Notes: generated by a model from the letters alone, not told the origin. DNA of 64,000 nucleotides from Sphingomicrobium nitratireducens (GCF_026157035.1 NZ_JANJZA010000001.1:1901001-1965000); one strand, 5' to 3'; positions 8,559 to 17,515 are shown, counted from the first letter of the stretch. Translations and numbers: made by a program.

Positions 8559-9479
8559 ATGATGGGGATGATGGGAAAATTGCTGGTCGCCGCCTCGGCG
8601 CTGGCACTCGCCTCGTGTGGCGGCGGATCGGGGTCGGGGGTCGCGTCGACTCCGCGGGCACCGGTGGCGCCGACACCCGAACCCGCGCCGGCCCCCGCGC
8701 CGACGCAGGCCGAGCTCGACAACATCATGGAAACGAGCAGCACGAAGGACATCGAGTTCGATGCCGCCGGCTACTATCTCGACAATTCCGGCAAGCTTGT
8801 CGAAGGCGAGTTCAAGGTCAGTTACGACGCGAGCGCGAAGACCTATCGCATCGAGCTGCCCGACCATTCGCCCGGCAATTACCAGGGCTTCCAGATGAAC
8901 GACGAATGGCGCTCCGGCGGCGTCAATGTCGGCACCAGCGAGGGTGTCGGAATTCAGTTCAAGACCATGCCGGATTCGTCCTGGTGCCCCTGCAGCACGA
9001 TCGCCCTCTATTCCGACAGCGACTATGACGACTATGGCGCCTTTGCGATCGGAGTGCGCGCCCTTCCCTCGCAAGTCCTGCCGCATGGAAGCGCGCACTT
9101 CGCGCTCGATCTCGCGGGCGTCACCGAAGACCCGTATTACGATCTCGTCTTCGGCAATGGCGACATGTATTTCGACGTCACCGAAGGAACGCTCACTGGC
9201 CATCTCGCCCCCCAACTCCTCAGCACGGGGGGCGCAGGGGACCTTATCCCGCTGGGCACGTACGACTTCGTCAACACGGTCTATTCGTTCGGAAGCGTCG
9301 ATTTCTCCGGCAAGCTCAGGAACGACGCCAACGGCCTGACCGGCGTCTTCAGCGGCTTCTTCTCCGGGGCCGGCATTAACGTCATGGGCAACTGGCAGGC
9401 GGACTTCCGCAACCCTGACAACGGCAACACCTACAAGATGGGCGGCGGCTTCGTCGGGTTCGACATCAGCGGTCCGTAA
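8559..9479 (+). CDS. TbpB-like surface lipoprotein 1 (Slam-associated)
   Basis: Predicted lipoprotein of 306 residues. A signal peptide ends in the lipobox LASC (Cys near residue 20), followed by GGGSGSG and a Pro/Ala-rich tether. The mature part is beta-rich; the C-terminal third (GTYDFVNTVYSFGSVDFSGK, then GVFSGFFSGAG...GNW) matches the GxFxGxFxG pattern of transferrin-binding-protein-B beta-barrels. Sphingomonad relatives are annotated as transferrin-binding protein-like solute-binding proteins. It probably binds a ligand on the cell surface for the TonB receptor. The start has AAGGAG 6 bases upstream. It is the first gene of an operon with a paralogue and the Slam gene. A CPC motif (SSWCPCS) is present only in this copy. 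Confidence 0.8.
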   Translation: MMGMMGKLLVAASALALASCGGGSGSGVASTPRAPVAPTPEPAPAPAPTQAELDNIMETSSTKDIEFDAAGYYLDNSGKLVEGEFKVSYDASAKTYRIELPDHSPGNYQGFQMNDEWRSGGVNVGTSEGVGIQFKTMPDSSWCPCSTIALYSDSDYDDYGAFAIGVRALPSQVLPHGSAHFALDLAGVTEDPYYDLVFGNGDMYFDVTEGTLTGHLAPQLLSTGGAGDLIPLGTYDFVNTVYSFGSVDFSGKLRNDANGLTGVFSGFFSGAGINVMGNWQADFRNPDNGNTYKMGGGFVGFDISGP

Positions 9480-9531
9480 GCCGCGCCCTCGGCAAATCAT
9501 CGGCGGATCATCATTCAACCGACGGCGCGGC
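9480..9531 (+). repeat. Intercistronic inverted repeat between the two lipoprotein genes
   Basis: GCCGCGCC at 9480-9487, directly after the stop of lipoprotein 1, is the perfect complement of GGCGCGGC at 9524-9531. The 36-base loop has no U-tract after it. It could partly attenuate or protect the transcript between the two lipoprotein genes. Confidence 0.3.
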
Positions 9532-9586
9532 CCGCCGAACGTCTCAGGCAACACGCATCATGTGACTGCGAGTGTGGGAGGAAGTG

Positions 9587-10486
9587 ATGAAGCATCTAAG
9601 AACCATCGTTTGGCTGACGGGTTGCCTGGCCGTGACGGGCTGTGGCGGAGGAAGCGGCGGCACCGGTCAGGTCGGTCGCGTGCTCCCTACTCCCGCCCCG
9701 CCGCCGCCGCCGCCCTCGGATGTCGGGACATTCGCGGACGTCTTCTCCCTCGACAAGTCGACCGATCTCGCAGCCTTCGGGTACGACATTCGCTGGAAGA
9801 CCGGAGGCGCCGACGTCTCCGACGACGTCTCGGTGCACTACGATGCGGCACAAGGCGCCTACATCGTCGAGCTGCCCTATCACGGATCGGGGGGCTTCTA
9901 CGTCGACGAGGACTACGACACGAGCTGGTACGGAACCCTGGCCAACCCGGCCGCCCCGACCGAGCGACAGAACGTGGAACTCTATGTCGAAAAGCCGCTC
10001 CTGACCTATCAGAACCTGGAGTACAGCACGATCGCTTACCTGTCGGCCAACGACCAGAGTGCCGGATATCTGGTATTCGGCGTCCCGACCCTTGCCAGCG
10101 ACATGCCCGTCACAGGTTCGGCGACCTATGCTGCGAACGTGACCGGACTGGCCGTGGGTGGCGGCTATATCGGGGGCACCGCCGACTTCTTGTTCAATTT
10201 CGGTGCCGGGAGCCTCTCCGGCGCGATGGAGGTGAGCGCGTACGACGCCTGGGATGGCTACTTCATCGGCACGTACGACTTCGTGAACACGGTCTACTCG
10301 ACCGGATCGACGACCTTTTCCGGCGGGCTCAAGGACAAGTCGACCAACCTGGCCGGCACCTTCAACGGCGCATTCACGGGCACCGGGGCCGCGGAACTGA
10401 TCGGGCAGTTCGAATTCCAGTTCCGCGACACCTACACGTCCGACCTCCTGACGGCCTACGGCGTGTTCAACGGCAAGAAGCAGTAG
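9587..10486 (+). CDS. TbpB-like surface lipoprotein 2 (Slam-associated)
   Basis: Predicted lipoprotein of 299 residues, paralogous to the preceding gene. The signal peptide ends in a lipobox (AVTGC, Cys near residue 19), then GGGSGGTG and a shorter Pro-rich tether. The C-terminal region shares GTYDFVNTVYS, the GSxxFSG segment and the GTFNGAFTGTGAAEL...G barrel motif of TbpB-type proteins. The N-terminal half has diverged strongly from copy 1, suggesting that the two bind different ligands or different faces of one ligand. The ribosome site GGGAGGAA precedes ATG 9587; only 8 bases separate its stop from the Slam start, so the two are co-translated. Confidence 0.8.
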   Translation: MKHLRTIVWLTGCLAVTGCGGGSGGTGQVGRVLPTPAPPPPPPSDVGTFADVFSLDKSTDLAAFGYDIRWKTGGADVSDDVSVHYDAAQGAYIVELPYHGSGGFYVDEDYDTSWYGTLANPAAPTERQNVELYVEKPLLTYQNLEYSTIAYLSANDQSAGYLVFGVPTLASDMPVTGSATYAANVTGLAVGGGYIGGTADFLFNFGAGSLSGAMEVSAYDAWDGYFIGTYDFVNTVYSTGSTTFSGGLKDKSTNLAGTFNGAFTGTGAAELIGQFEFQFRDTYTSDLLTAYGVFNGKKQ

Positions 10487-10494
10487 AGTTCGCG

Positions 10495-11808
10495 ATGCTG
10501 TTTGCGCTGGTTCTTGCGAGTTCGGCCCCGCCGACGATCATGCCGGTCGATACCGCGCCGTCGTCCAGACAGGTCCGCACGGATGCCCAGTCGTTGCTGC
10601 GGCTGGGGCTGGAAGTCGAGCAGGCAGGACGGACGGGCCAGGCCGAGACAATCTACGAGGCGCTGCTTGCCGATCCCGAGCCGGCGGTCCGCAAGGCTGC
10701 CCGTTTCCGCCTCGCCGTCATGGCGCGCGAAGCGGGCCAGACGAGCGAAGCCGCGCTGCACCTGCGCCGCCTGCTCGACGACGACCCCGGTTTCCTCGAG
10801 GCGCGGCTCGGCCTCGCCTCGATGCTGGTCGAGATTGGCGACGAGGACGCGGCCCTTCGCGAACTGCGCGCTGCTCAGGCCGCGGGGCTCCCGCCGCAGA
10901 TCGCGCGTATGGTCGACCGGATGACGGACGGGCTGCGTGCGCGCCAGCCCTTCCTCGGCCGGTTCGAGTTCGCCTTCGCACCCGACAGCAACGTCAATGG
11001 CGCGACCCGCCTCGACACGCTCGACACGGTTATCGGCGACTTCTCGATCACCGAGGAATCGAAGGAACGCAGCGGCATCGGGGTGGCATTGCGCGGCAAC
11101 GTCCAGGCACAGGTCGGCCTCGGGGGATCGGCGCGGCTCGTCGGCACGGCCGCGACCAGCGCCAACCTCTACCGCAAGTCCGACTTTTCCAACTACGCGC
11201 TCGACATGGGGGCAGGACCGCGGCTCCAGCTCGGCCGCACGCGGCTGGCGCTCGAAGGCGGGCTGGGCAGGCAGTGGCTCGGGGGCGAACCGGTGCGCGA
11301 CTATTGGCGCATCGGGGTGATGGGCCAGCATCCACTGTCGCGAACACTGCACGGCGGGCTCGGGGCGAGCCTGGTCGGCGTCGACAACAAGCGCAATGCG
11401 CTGGAGGATGGCAAACGCTACGGGCTGAACGCCTCGCTCGAAAAGGCGCTAAACCCGGTGACCGGCATCGGCCTGTCACTTGGCGGTGAACGTGCAGCCC
11501 TGGCCGACCCGGGCTATTCGAACTGGTCGTGGCAGGCGCGCGCCTTCGCGTGGCGCGACTGGGGCCGCACGACGCTGACTGCGTCCATGTCGCTGAGCGG
11601 GCTGGTGACCGACGAGCGACTGTCGCTGTTTCCCGACAAGCGCCGCGACAAGGGCCGCCGAGTCGAGCTCGGCGCGGTGTTTCGCCAACTCGACCTGTTC
11701 GGCATGGCGCCTTTCGTGCGCGTCTCGAACGACCGCAATGCGAGTACCATCGCCTTTTATGACTACCGCCGTACCCGCGCCGAATTCGGGCTAGCCCGCG
11801 CCTTCTGA
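10495..11808 (+). CDS. Slam: surface lipoprotein assembly modifier (DUF560)
   Basis: Outer-membrane protein of 437 residues that would translocate the neighbouring lipoproteins to the cell surface. After a short hydrophobic leader comes a TPR-like helical domain (about 25-150, with AAxxR-type helices and LRRLLDDDPGFLEARLGLA), then a C-terminal 14-strand barrel starting at PFLGRFEFAFAPDSNVNGAT. The PDSNVNxAT motif and the terminal RRTRAEFGLARAF are signatures of the Slam/DUF560 family. In Neisseria, Slam1 and Slam2 export TbpB, LbpB and HpuA. Here the gene is last in an operon with two TbpB-like lipoproteins, exactly as expected for a client-translocator pair. Assignment rests on motifs and context, not on a search. 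Confidence 0.85.
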   Translation: MLFALVLASSAPPTIMPVDTAPSSRQVRTDAQSLLRLGLEVEQAGRTGQAETIYEALLADPEPAVRKAARFRLAVMAREAGQTSEAALHLRRLLDDDPGFLEARLGLASMLVEIGDEDAALRELRAAQAAGLPPQIARMVDRMTDGLRARQPFLGRFEFAFAPDSNVNGATRLDTLDTVIGDFSITEESKERSGIGVALRGNVQAQVGLGGSARLVGTAATSANLYRKSDFSNYALDMGAGPRLQLGRTRLALEGGLGRQWLGGEPVRDYWRIGVMGQHPLSRTLHGGLGASLVGVDNKRNALEDGKRYGLNASLEKALNPVTGIGLSLGGERAALADPGYSNWSWQARAFAWRDWGRTTLTASMSLSGLVTDERLSLFPDKRRDKGRRVELGAVFRQLDLFGMAPFVRVSNDRNASTIAFYDYRRTRAEFGLARAF

Positions 11809-11880
11809 CGCTTGAATTCCTGCCGCCCGCAACCCATCTGCCGCCAGAACCGTTCGCTTCAATGACGCCTTGCGCGATGC

Positions 11881-11895
11881 GAACAAATATGGAAC
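11881..11895 (+). promoter_or_regulatory. LexA (SOS) box upstream of uvrA
   Basis: GAAC-AAATATG-GAAC is an exact GAAC-N7-GAAC, the reverse complement of the alphaproteobacterial LexA site GTTC-N7-GTTC. It ends 12 bases before the uvrA start, so LexA binding would block transcription. Confidence 0.85.
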
Positions 11896-11907
11896 ATTCT
11901 GGCGATC

Positions 11908-14829
11908 ATGCTGACCAACATCTCGGTGCGCGGGGCGCGCGAACATAATCTCAAGGGTGTCGACATCGACATCCCGCGCGAAAGCCTGACGGTCATCACC
12001 GGCTTGTCGGGGTCGGGCAAGTCGAGCCTCGCCTTCGACACGATCTACGCCGAAGGCCAGCGCCGCTATGTCGAGAGCTTGAGCGCCTATGCGCGCCAGT
12101 TCCTCGAGATGATGCAGAAGCCCGATGTCGAACATATCGACGGCCTCTCTCCTGCTATCTCAATCGAGCAGAAGACGACCAGCAAGAACCCGCGCTCGAC
12201 CGTCGCCACGGTCACCGAAATCTACGACTATATGCGCCTGTTGTGGGCGCGCGTGGGTGTCCCCTATTCGCCCGCGACTGGGCTACCGATCGAAGCCCAG
12301 CAAGTCAGCCAGATGGTCGACCGTACGATGGCACTGCCCGAAAAGTCGCGTCATCTGCTGCTCGCCCCCGTCGTGCGTGGCCGCAAGGGCGAGTATAAGA
12401 AGGAAATCGCCGAGTGGCAGAAAGCGGGCTTCACCCGCATCCGCGTCGACGGCGAGGTCTACCCGATTGACGAAGCACCCGCGCTCGACAAGAAGTACAA
12501 GCACGACCTCGAAATCGTGGTCGATCGCATCGTCATCAAGGATGGCATCGAGGCACGCCTCGCCGACAGTTTCGAGACCGCACTGAAGCTGTCGGGAGGC
12601 CTTGCCTATCTCGATCCCGTCGACCCGCCCGAGGATGCGGCGCTGACCTCGACCATGAAGCTCGAAAACGCGCCTCCGGGCCGCATCGTGTTCTCGCAGA
12701 ATTACGCCTGCCCGGTTTCGGGATTCACCATCGCCGAGATCGAGCCGCGCCTCTTCTCGTTCAACGCGCCGCAGGGCGCCTGCCCCGCGTGCGACGGGCT
12801 GGGCCAACGGATGGAGTTCGACGAGGATCTTGTCGTTCCCAATCACGGCCTGTCGATCAAGAAGGGCGCGGTCGTGCCCTGGGCGAAGAGCCAGCCCCCC
12901 TCGCCTTATTACATGCAGGTACTCGGCAGCCTCGCGCGCGCGTTCGACTTCGATCTCGAGACCAAGTGGGCCGACCTGCCTGCCGAGGCGCGTGACGCTA
13001 TCCTCTACGGCACCAAGGGCCGCCCCGTCGTGCTGCGCTTCGTCGATGGCCGGAAGAGCTACGAGGTCAAGAAGCCGTTCGAAGGTGTGATCGGTAATCT
13101 CGAACGGCGCCTGCGCACGACCGAAAGCGCGTGGATGCGCGAAGAGCTGGAGAAGTATCAGGCCGCCCATCCGTGCGAGACGTGCGGCGGCTCGCGCCTC
13201 AAGCCCGAAGCGCTGTCGGTCAAGATTGCGGGCGAGGACATCAGCCAGTCGGCGCGCCGCTCGGTCGCCGATGCGCGCGACTGGTTCCTCGGCGTCGAGG
13301 AGCATCTCACCGACCAGCAGAAGGAAATCGCGCGCGCGATCCTCAAGGAGATCAACGAGCGCCTCGGATTCCTCCACAATGTCGGGCTCGACTATCTCAA
13401 CCTGGACCGCACCAGCGGCACGCTTTCGGGCGGCGAGAGCCAGCGTATCCGCCTTGCCAGCCAAATCGGTTCGGGCCTCTCGGGCGTGCTCTATGTGCTC
13501 GATGAGCCCTCGATCGGCCTTCACCAGAAGGACAATGACCGCCTCCTCGAGACTCTCCAGCGGTTGAAGAGCCTCGGCAACACCGTGCTTGTCGTCGAAC
13601 ATGACGAGGACGCGATCCGCACCGCCGACCATGTCATCGACATGGGACCGGGTGCCGGCGTGCGCGGCGGCGAAGTAGTCTGCGCGGGTACGCTCGACGA
13701 AATCTTGTCCTGCGAGGAAAGCCTCACTGCCGACTATCTGTCGGGCCGCCGCGAGATCGCGGTGCCGGCAAGGCGCCGCAAGGGCTCAGGCAAGAAGCTG
13801 ACCGTCCACGGTGCGCGCGCCAACAATCTCGACGACGTGACCGCGTCTGTCCCGCTCGGCACGTTCTCCTGCATCACCGGCGTGTCGGGGTCGGGCAAGT
13901 CGAGCTTCACCATCGACACGCTCTATGCCGCGGCCGCACGTGCGCTCAACGGCGCACGCATCCTGTCGGGCAAACATGACAAGATCACCGGGCTCGAGCA
14001 TCTCGACAAGGTCATCGACATCGACCAGTCGCCGATCGGGCGCACGCCACGCTCGAACCCGGCGACGTATACCGGGGCCTTCACCCAAATCCGCGACTGG
14101 TTCGCGGGCCTGCCCGAGAGCCGTGCGCGCGGTTACAAGCCCGGTCGCTTCAGCTTCAACGTCAAGGGCGGGCGCTGCGAGGCGTGCAAGGGCGACGGGC
14201 TGCTCAAAATCGAGATGCACTTCCTGCCTGACGTCTACGTGACGTGCGACGTGTGTCACGGCCAGCGCTACAATCGCGAGACGCTCGAGGTGAAATTCAA
14301 GGGCAAGTCGATCGCCGACGTGCTCGATATGACCGTAGAAGACGCAGTCGAATTCTTCAAAGCCGTCCCTGGCATCCGCGACAAAATGGCGATGCTGCAG
14401 AAGGTCGGACTTGGCTACATCAAGGTCGGCCAGCAGGCGACGACCTTGTCCGGCGGGGAAGCACAGCGCGTGAAGTTGGCGAAGGAGTTGTCGAAACGCG
14501 CGACGGGACGCACGCTCTACATTCTCGACGAGCCGACCACCGGGTTACACTTCGAAGATGTCCGCAAGCTGCTCGAAGTGCTCCACGCCCTTGTCGAACA
14601 GGGCAATACGGTCGTGGTGATCGAGCATAATCTCGATGTCATCAAGACGGCAGACCATATCCTTGATCTCGGTCCGGGCGGTGGTGTCAACGGGGGCCGG
14701 ATCGTCGCTGAGGGGACTCCCGAAGCCATCGCCAAGTCAGATGCGAGCCACACTGGACACTACCTGCGGCCGATGCTGGCCAAGGCGTCACGTTCCAGCC
14801 AAACGAAGACGCTGGAGGCAGCGAAATAG
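11908..14829 (+). CDS. uvrA: Excinuclease ABC subunit UvrA
   Basis: DNA damage-recognition ATPase of nucleotide excision repair, 973 residues, normal length. Two ABC ATPase modules are visible: Walker [17 protein letters not shown] near residue 30 and [16 protein letters not shown] near 660; signature and Walker B segments [13 protein letters not shown]...[10 protein letters not shown] and [13 protein letters not shown]...[10 protein letters not shown]. The zinc-finger cysteine pairs ([16 protein letters not shown] and CDVCHGQRY) are intact. UvrA dimers load UvrB at lesions. The start overlaps no other gene, and the LexA box at 11881-11895 indicates SOS induction. The stop abuts the convergent sodC. 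Confidence 0.98.
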   Translation: MLTNISVRGAREHNLKGVDIDIPRESLTVITGLSGSGKSSLAFDTIYAEGQRRYVESLSAYARQFLEMMQKPDVEHIDGLSPAISIEQKTTSKNPRSTVATVTEIYDYMRLLWARVGVPYSPATGLPIEAQQVSQMVDRTMALPEKSRHLLLAPVVRGRKGEYKKEIAEWQKAGFTRIRVDGEVYPIDEAPALDKKYKHDLEIVVDRIVIKDGIEARLADSFETALKLSGGLAYLDPVDPPEDAALTSTMKLENAPPGRIVFSQNYACPVSGFTIAEIEPRLFSFNAPQGACPACDGLGQRMEFDEDLVVPNHGLSIKKGAVVPWAKSQPPSPYYMQVLGSLARAFDFDLETKWADLPAEARDAILYGTKGRPVVLRFVDGRKSYEVKKPFEGVIGNLERRLRTTESAWMREELEKYQAAHPCETCGGSRLKPEALSVKIAGEDISQSARRSVADARDWFLGVEEHLTDQQKEIARAILKEINERLGFLHNVGLDYLNLDRTSGTLSGGESQRIRLASQIGSGLSGVLYVLDEPSIGLHQKDNDRLLETLQRLKSLGNTVLVVEHDEDAIRTADHVIDMGPGAGVRGGEVVCAGTLDEILSCEESLTADYLSGRREIAVPARRRKGSGKKLTVHGARANNLDDVTASVPLGTFSCITGVSGSGKSSFTIDTLYAAAARALNGARILSGKHDKITGLEHLDKVIDIDQSPIGRTPRSNPATYTGAFTQIRDWFAGLPESRARGYKPGRFSFNVKGGRCEACKGDGLLKIEMHFLPDVYVTCDVCHGQRYNRETLEVKFKGKSIADVLDMTVEDAVEFFKAVPGIRDKMAMLQKVGLGYIKVGQQATTLSGGEAQRVKLAKELSKRATGRTLYILDEPTTGLHFEDVRKLLEVLHALVEQGNTVVVIEHNLDVIKTADHILDLGPGGGVNGGRIVAEGTPEAIAKSDASHTGHYLRPMLAKASRSSQTKTLEAAK

Positions 14830-15366
14830 TCAGCGTGGCGGCGCGATGACGGCGCACGCTACCCTAGCACCGGAGTCCCCCGACGGGTCGGTCCGGTAAT
14901 CGTCGGCTCCTTCATGGATGACGAGTGCCGTTCCGTCGGCGTCGGCCATGTCCTCGATCGACACTCCGCCGATGAGGAACTGGGCCGTGGCACGACCTTG
15001 GTCGTCGACAGCGATATTGGAGAGATCCCCAAGATGCGCACCGGCGGGATTATCCCGACCATGCTGCTTGCCCGCGGGGTTCCAATGGCCGCCTGCGCTC
15101 TGGAAATCCGGGAATTCGCATACTCCGGATTCATGCAGATGAGCTGCATGCTGGCCCGGCAGTATCCCGTCCACATCCAAGCTGATCGTGACCCCGTTGG
15201 AATCTTGCGTCCAGCTGACGTTCCCGACAGTGGCTTCGATCCCGCTGAGCAATTTTGCCGAAGCCATCGAAGGTGGCGTCCCTTCGTTTGCGGTCGAACT
15301 TTTTTCGCATCCCGCAAGCACAGCGAAGAGCGCGATGGCGGTGCCGATGAAAACCGAATTTTTCAT
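14830..15366 (-). CDS. sodC: Cu/Zn superoxide dismutase, lipoprotein
   Basis: Periplasmic superoxide dismutase of 178 residues converting superoxide to hydrogen peroxide and oxygen. A lipobox (AVLAGC, Cys near 20) indicates membrane anchoring. The metal ligands are in place: AAHLHESGVC (copper His pair and disulfide Cys), GGHWNP, HGRDNPAGAHLGDL (zinc loop) and VIHEGADDYRTDP, with the second disulfide Cys in GARVACAVI. It lies 9 bases downstream of the OmpA-domain gene on the same strand, so the two form an operon linking envelope structure and oxidative defence. Confidence 0.95.
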   Translation of the reverse strand: MKNSVFIGTAIALFAVLAGCEKSSTANEGTPPSMASAKLLSGIEATVGNVSWTQDSNGVTISLDVDGILPGQHAAHLHESGVCEFPDFQSAGGHWNPAGKQHGRDNPAGAHLGDLSNIAVDDQGRATAQFLIGGVSIEDMADADGTALVIHEGADDYRTDPSGDSGARVACAVIAPPR

Positions 15367-15375
15367 GGCTTGTCC

Positions 15376-15828
15376 TTAATTCCTTGCAAGAAACTCGACT
15401 TCGACCCGGCGGTTCTGTGCCTCCCGGACTCCATCGGCCGTTTGAATGAGAAGTTCACGTTCGCCTGCCGATCGAATGCTGAGCGCATCCCGCTTAAGCC
15501 CGCGTTCGACTAGCTCTTGTCGAACGGCCTCGGCGCGTTGCCTGGCGATTACTTCGTTCACGCTCGCTGAGCCCGAGCGATCGCTGTGGCCGACGAGCTT
15601 GATGCGAAGCTCCGGATTAGCGTTGGCTGCTTCGACGATTTGACCGAGCAATTCTTCGGCGTCCCGGTCGAGCCGCCTGCCGTCCCAGTCGAAAAAGAGG
15701 ATGAAGGGGCCGGGAAGACCCTCTTTCGCCACGCACGCGTCCGTTCCACTGGTGCATGGTGCTACGTCGTCGTTCGCCATTTGCTGGGCCATGCCGGCCA
15801 GAACAGCGCTGATGATGAATATCGACAT
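15376..15828 (-). CDS. Stand-alone OmpA-like peptidoglycan-binding domain protein
   Basis: Small exported protein of 150 residues with a signal peptide (about 1-18) and one OmpA C-terminal-type domain (about 45-150). The diaminopimelate-binding residues are present: the Asp in GHSDRSGS and the Arg in QNRRVEVE. The domain begins PGPFILFFDWD, the sequence that in many sphingomonad OmpA proteins follows the barrel and proline linker. Here it is a separate gene without a barrel. ATG 15828 was chosen because GGGAG lies 7 bases upstream and it gives a clean signal peptide. It precedes sodC in an operon. It probably binds the cell wall; partners unknown. Confidence 0.88.
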   Translation of the reverse strand: MSIFIISAVLAGMAQQMANDDVAPCTSGTDACVAKEGLPGPFILFFDWDGRRLDRDAEELLGQIVEAANANPELRIKLVGHSDRSGSASVNEVIARQRAEAVRQELVERGLKRDALSIRSAGERELLIQTADGVREAQNRRVEVEFLARN

Positions 15829-15900
15829 GGATCGCTCCCGACTGACTAGGACCGAGTATCGGCATGGTCGCCAGGTTCGCAACCATCAACATGTCGTGGG

Positions 15901-15933
15901 ACAAAGAAAAAGGGCCGATCCGAAGACCGACCC
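15901..15933 (-). terminator. Intrinsic terminator of the polyproline porin gene
   Basis: On the minus strand a 9-bp stem (GGGTCGGTC / GATCGGCCC, two wobble pairs) closes a TTCG tetraloop and is followed by TTTTTCTTTGT. It lies 28 bases after the stop of the barrel protein gene. Confidence 0.85.
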
Positions 15934-15960
15934 TCTCTCTGTCGTTACCGACCGGTGGCC

Positions 15961-16839
15961 TTAGCCACGCTCCGGTTCCGGCTCCGGCTCAGGCGGAGGC
16001 GGCGGCGGCGGCGGCGGCGGGCACACTTCGGTCGCCAGAATCACCGAGCCATCGGGGCAGGTGATCGTCTCCGGCGGCGGAGGCGGCGGCGGCGGAGGCG
16101 GCGGCGGCGGCGGCGGCGGAGGCGGCGGCGGCGCGAAGTTGAAGATCAAGCTCGCGAGGAGGCTGTGCGATCCCCAACCGTTGCTGTCGAGGCCGATGTC
16201 CGTGAACGGAAGTTCGCCCGTCGTATTGTACTGGAAGTCGCCGGTGCGGAAGTAGCGATACTTCAGGCCGACATCCATGTTCGGGCTGACCGCCTTGCGG
16301 ATACCCGCAATGAGCTGCCAGGCGTGCGTGCCGTCGGTGTCGGTGAAGTCGACGACCGCCGGAATGTCGATCGTGTGCTTGACGCGCGCCAAGCCGAAAC
16401 CACCACCGATGTAACCCGACCAACCGTCATCGTCACCGAAGTCGAGGAGGAGGTTGATCATGCCCGAGTAGACGGAGCCATGACCGGCAATGTCCTCGAA
16501 CGGACCGACCTGCCCGATCGGCAGCGGCGAAATCAGGATTTCGTCGAGGCCCGCACGCTTGTAGCCCAGTTCGGCTTCAGCGCGGATCATACCGAAATCG
16601 TAACCTGCGATGAGGTCGACATCGTAACCCATGTCGTAGCTCACGACTACGCCATTGGCTTCATCGACCAGAATCGGATCGTCTTCAACTTGAAGGATAG
16701 TGGCTGCGAGGTCGAGTTCAGTGTCCTCGACGATCATGGCGCCGCCTTCGATCCCCACGTACCACGACTTGTCGCGAGCGACAGCCGGAGTTGCGAGCAT
16801 CGTCGACGCAAGCGCCACCGAGATGGCCAGCTTCCGCAT
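15961..16839 (-). CDS. Outer-membrane beta-barrel protein with polyproline C-terminus
   Basis: Protein of 292 residues. A signal peptide (about 1-21, ending ATPAVA) is followed by an eight-stranded OmpA/P44-type barrel (about 24-235; SWYVGIEGGAMI, SVYSGMINLLLDF, GWSGYIGGGFGLARV, DVGLKYRYFRTG, HSLLASLIFNF). Then come 20 consecutive prolines, a small loop with two cysteines (TCPDGSVILATEVC), 10 more prolines and an EPEPEPERG tail. No OmpA peptidoglycan domain follows; that domain is encoded separately in the next gene. Likely a structural or porin-like surface protein. ATG 16839 has AAAGGGG upstream, and the gene is closed by its own terminator. Confidence 0.88.
   Translation of the reverse strand: MRKLAISVALASTMLATPAVARDKSWYVGIEGGAMIVEDTELDLAATILQVEDDPILVDEANGVVVSYDMGYDVDLIAGYDFGMIRAEAELGYKRAGLDEILISPLPIGQVGPFEDIAGHGSVYSGMINLLLDFGDDDGWSGYIGGGFGLARVKHTIDIPAVVDFTDTDGTHAWQLIAGIRKAVSPNMDVGLKYRYFRTGDFQYNTTGELPFTDIGLDSNGWGSHSLLASLIFNFAPPPPPPPPPPPPPPPPPPPPETITCPDGSVILATEVCPPPPPPPPPPEPEPEPERG
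15991..16131. repeat. GGC/GGA triplet tracts encoding polyproline
   Basis: Two in-frame triplet tracts, 16072-16131 (20 triplets) and 15991-16020 (10 triplets), consist of CGG with a few AGG codons on the plus strand. They encode the proline runs of the barrel protein and are prone to in-frame length change by slippage. Confidence 0.85.
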
Positions 16840-17013
16840 ATTGATATCCCCTTTCAAACGCGTCCTAGGTAAGAACTGCTTGAACACCTTATGAGCGACG
16901 CGGTTTCCGCGCAAGAAGGAGATCGTTACGGCCTGTTGCCAAAATGCCGCACTATTTCGAAGGGAATTTGCTAAACAGTTGCCCTCGTTGGCAAACTTTG
17001 ACGGCGACGCGAA

Positions 17014-17511
17014 CTAAGCTCCAATCAGACCATGTTCGGCCAAGCGGGCAATGATCGTTTCAATCGCGATCCGCGCTTCTACATCGACCACCGCGCCCCC
17101 CGACGGAGAGTCGACTGCCGCACCGCGCGCACCCACGATCTGGCTCCCCGTATAGTCCTCGAGGACGCCTCTCAGTCGATCGCTTTCCCAGCTGCCACCG
17201 ACATGTTTCCAATAACCGCCGGATGAAGGATCGAAGGCGCGCGTTCCTGAAGGAGGGACGACAAATCGCCATCCGCCAACGGCGGCCATCGCCAACATCC
17301 CGTCGCGCCCCGTCCAGTCGCCCGAGGCACCGGATCCGATCAGGAAGCAACTGCCTTCGACGGGACTGGCTGGAGGAGTGGCCTGCGGGGGTCCGACAAC
17401 CTCGGGGTGCAAGAGCATCTCAATCGCCTCGATGGCTTCATTGTGGGCGATCTCCTTCTGCAACTGCCCCGGTACCAGCAGCGGAAGCGCAAGTCGCGCG
17501 GTCTTGGTCAT
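17014..17511 (-). CDS. DUF2793 domain protein, gene-transfer-agent associated
   Basis: Protein of 165 residues with the DUF2793 pattern: RLALPLLVPGQLQKEIAHNEA at the start, a PPASPVEGSCFLIG segment and repeated Gly-Trp motifs (GDWTGRDG, GGWRFVVPP, GGSWESDR). DUF2793 genes are commonly found next to the tail and host-specificity genes of gene transfer agents or prophages in alphaproteobacteria; the function is thought to be in tail fibre or receptor-binding parts but is not established. It starts 4 bases after the stop of the truncated tail gene. It is the only member of this remnant that looks intact. Confidence 0.8.
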   Translation of the reverse strand: MTKTARLALPLLVPGQLQKEIAHNEAIEAIEMLLHPEVVGPPQATPPASPVEGSCFLIGSGASGDWTGRDGMLAMAAVGGWRFVVPPSGTRAFDPSSGGYWKHVGGSWESDRLRGVLEDYTGSQIVGARGAAVDSPSGGAVVDVEARIAIETIIARLAEHGLIGA

Positions 17512-17515
17512 AAGA

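Noticed and set aside
15991-16131. Regular short repeats resembling an array
   Set aside because: They are proline codons in frame within an outer-membrane protein, without spacers; not a CRISPR array.
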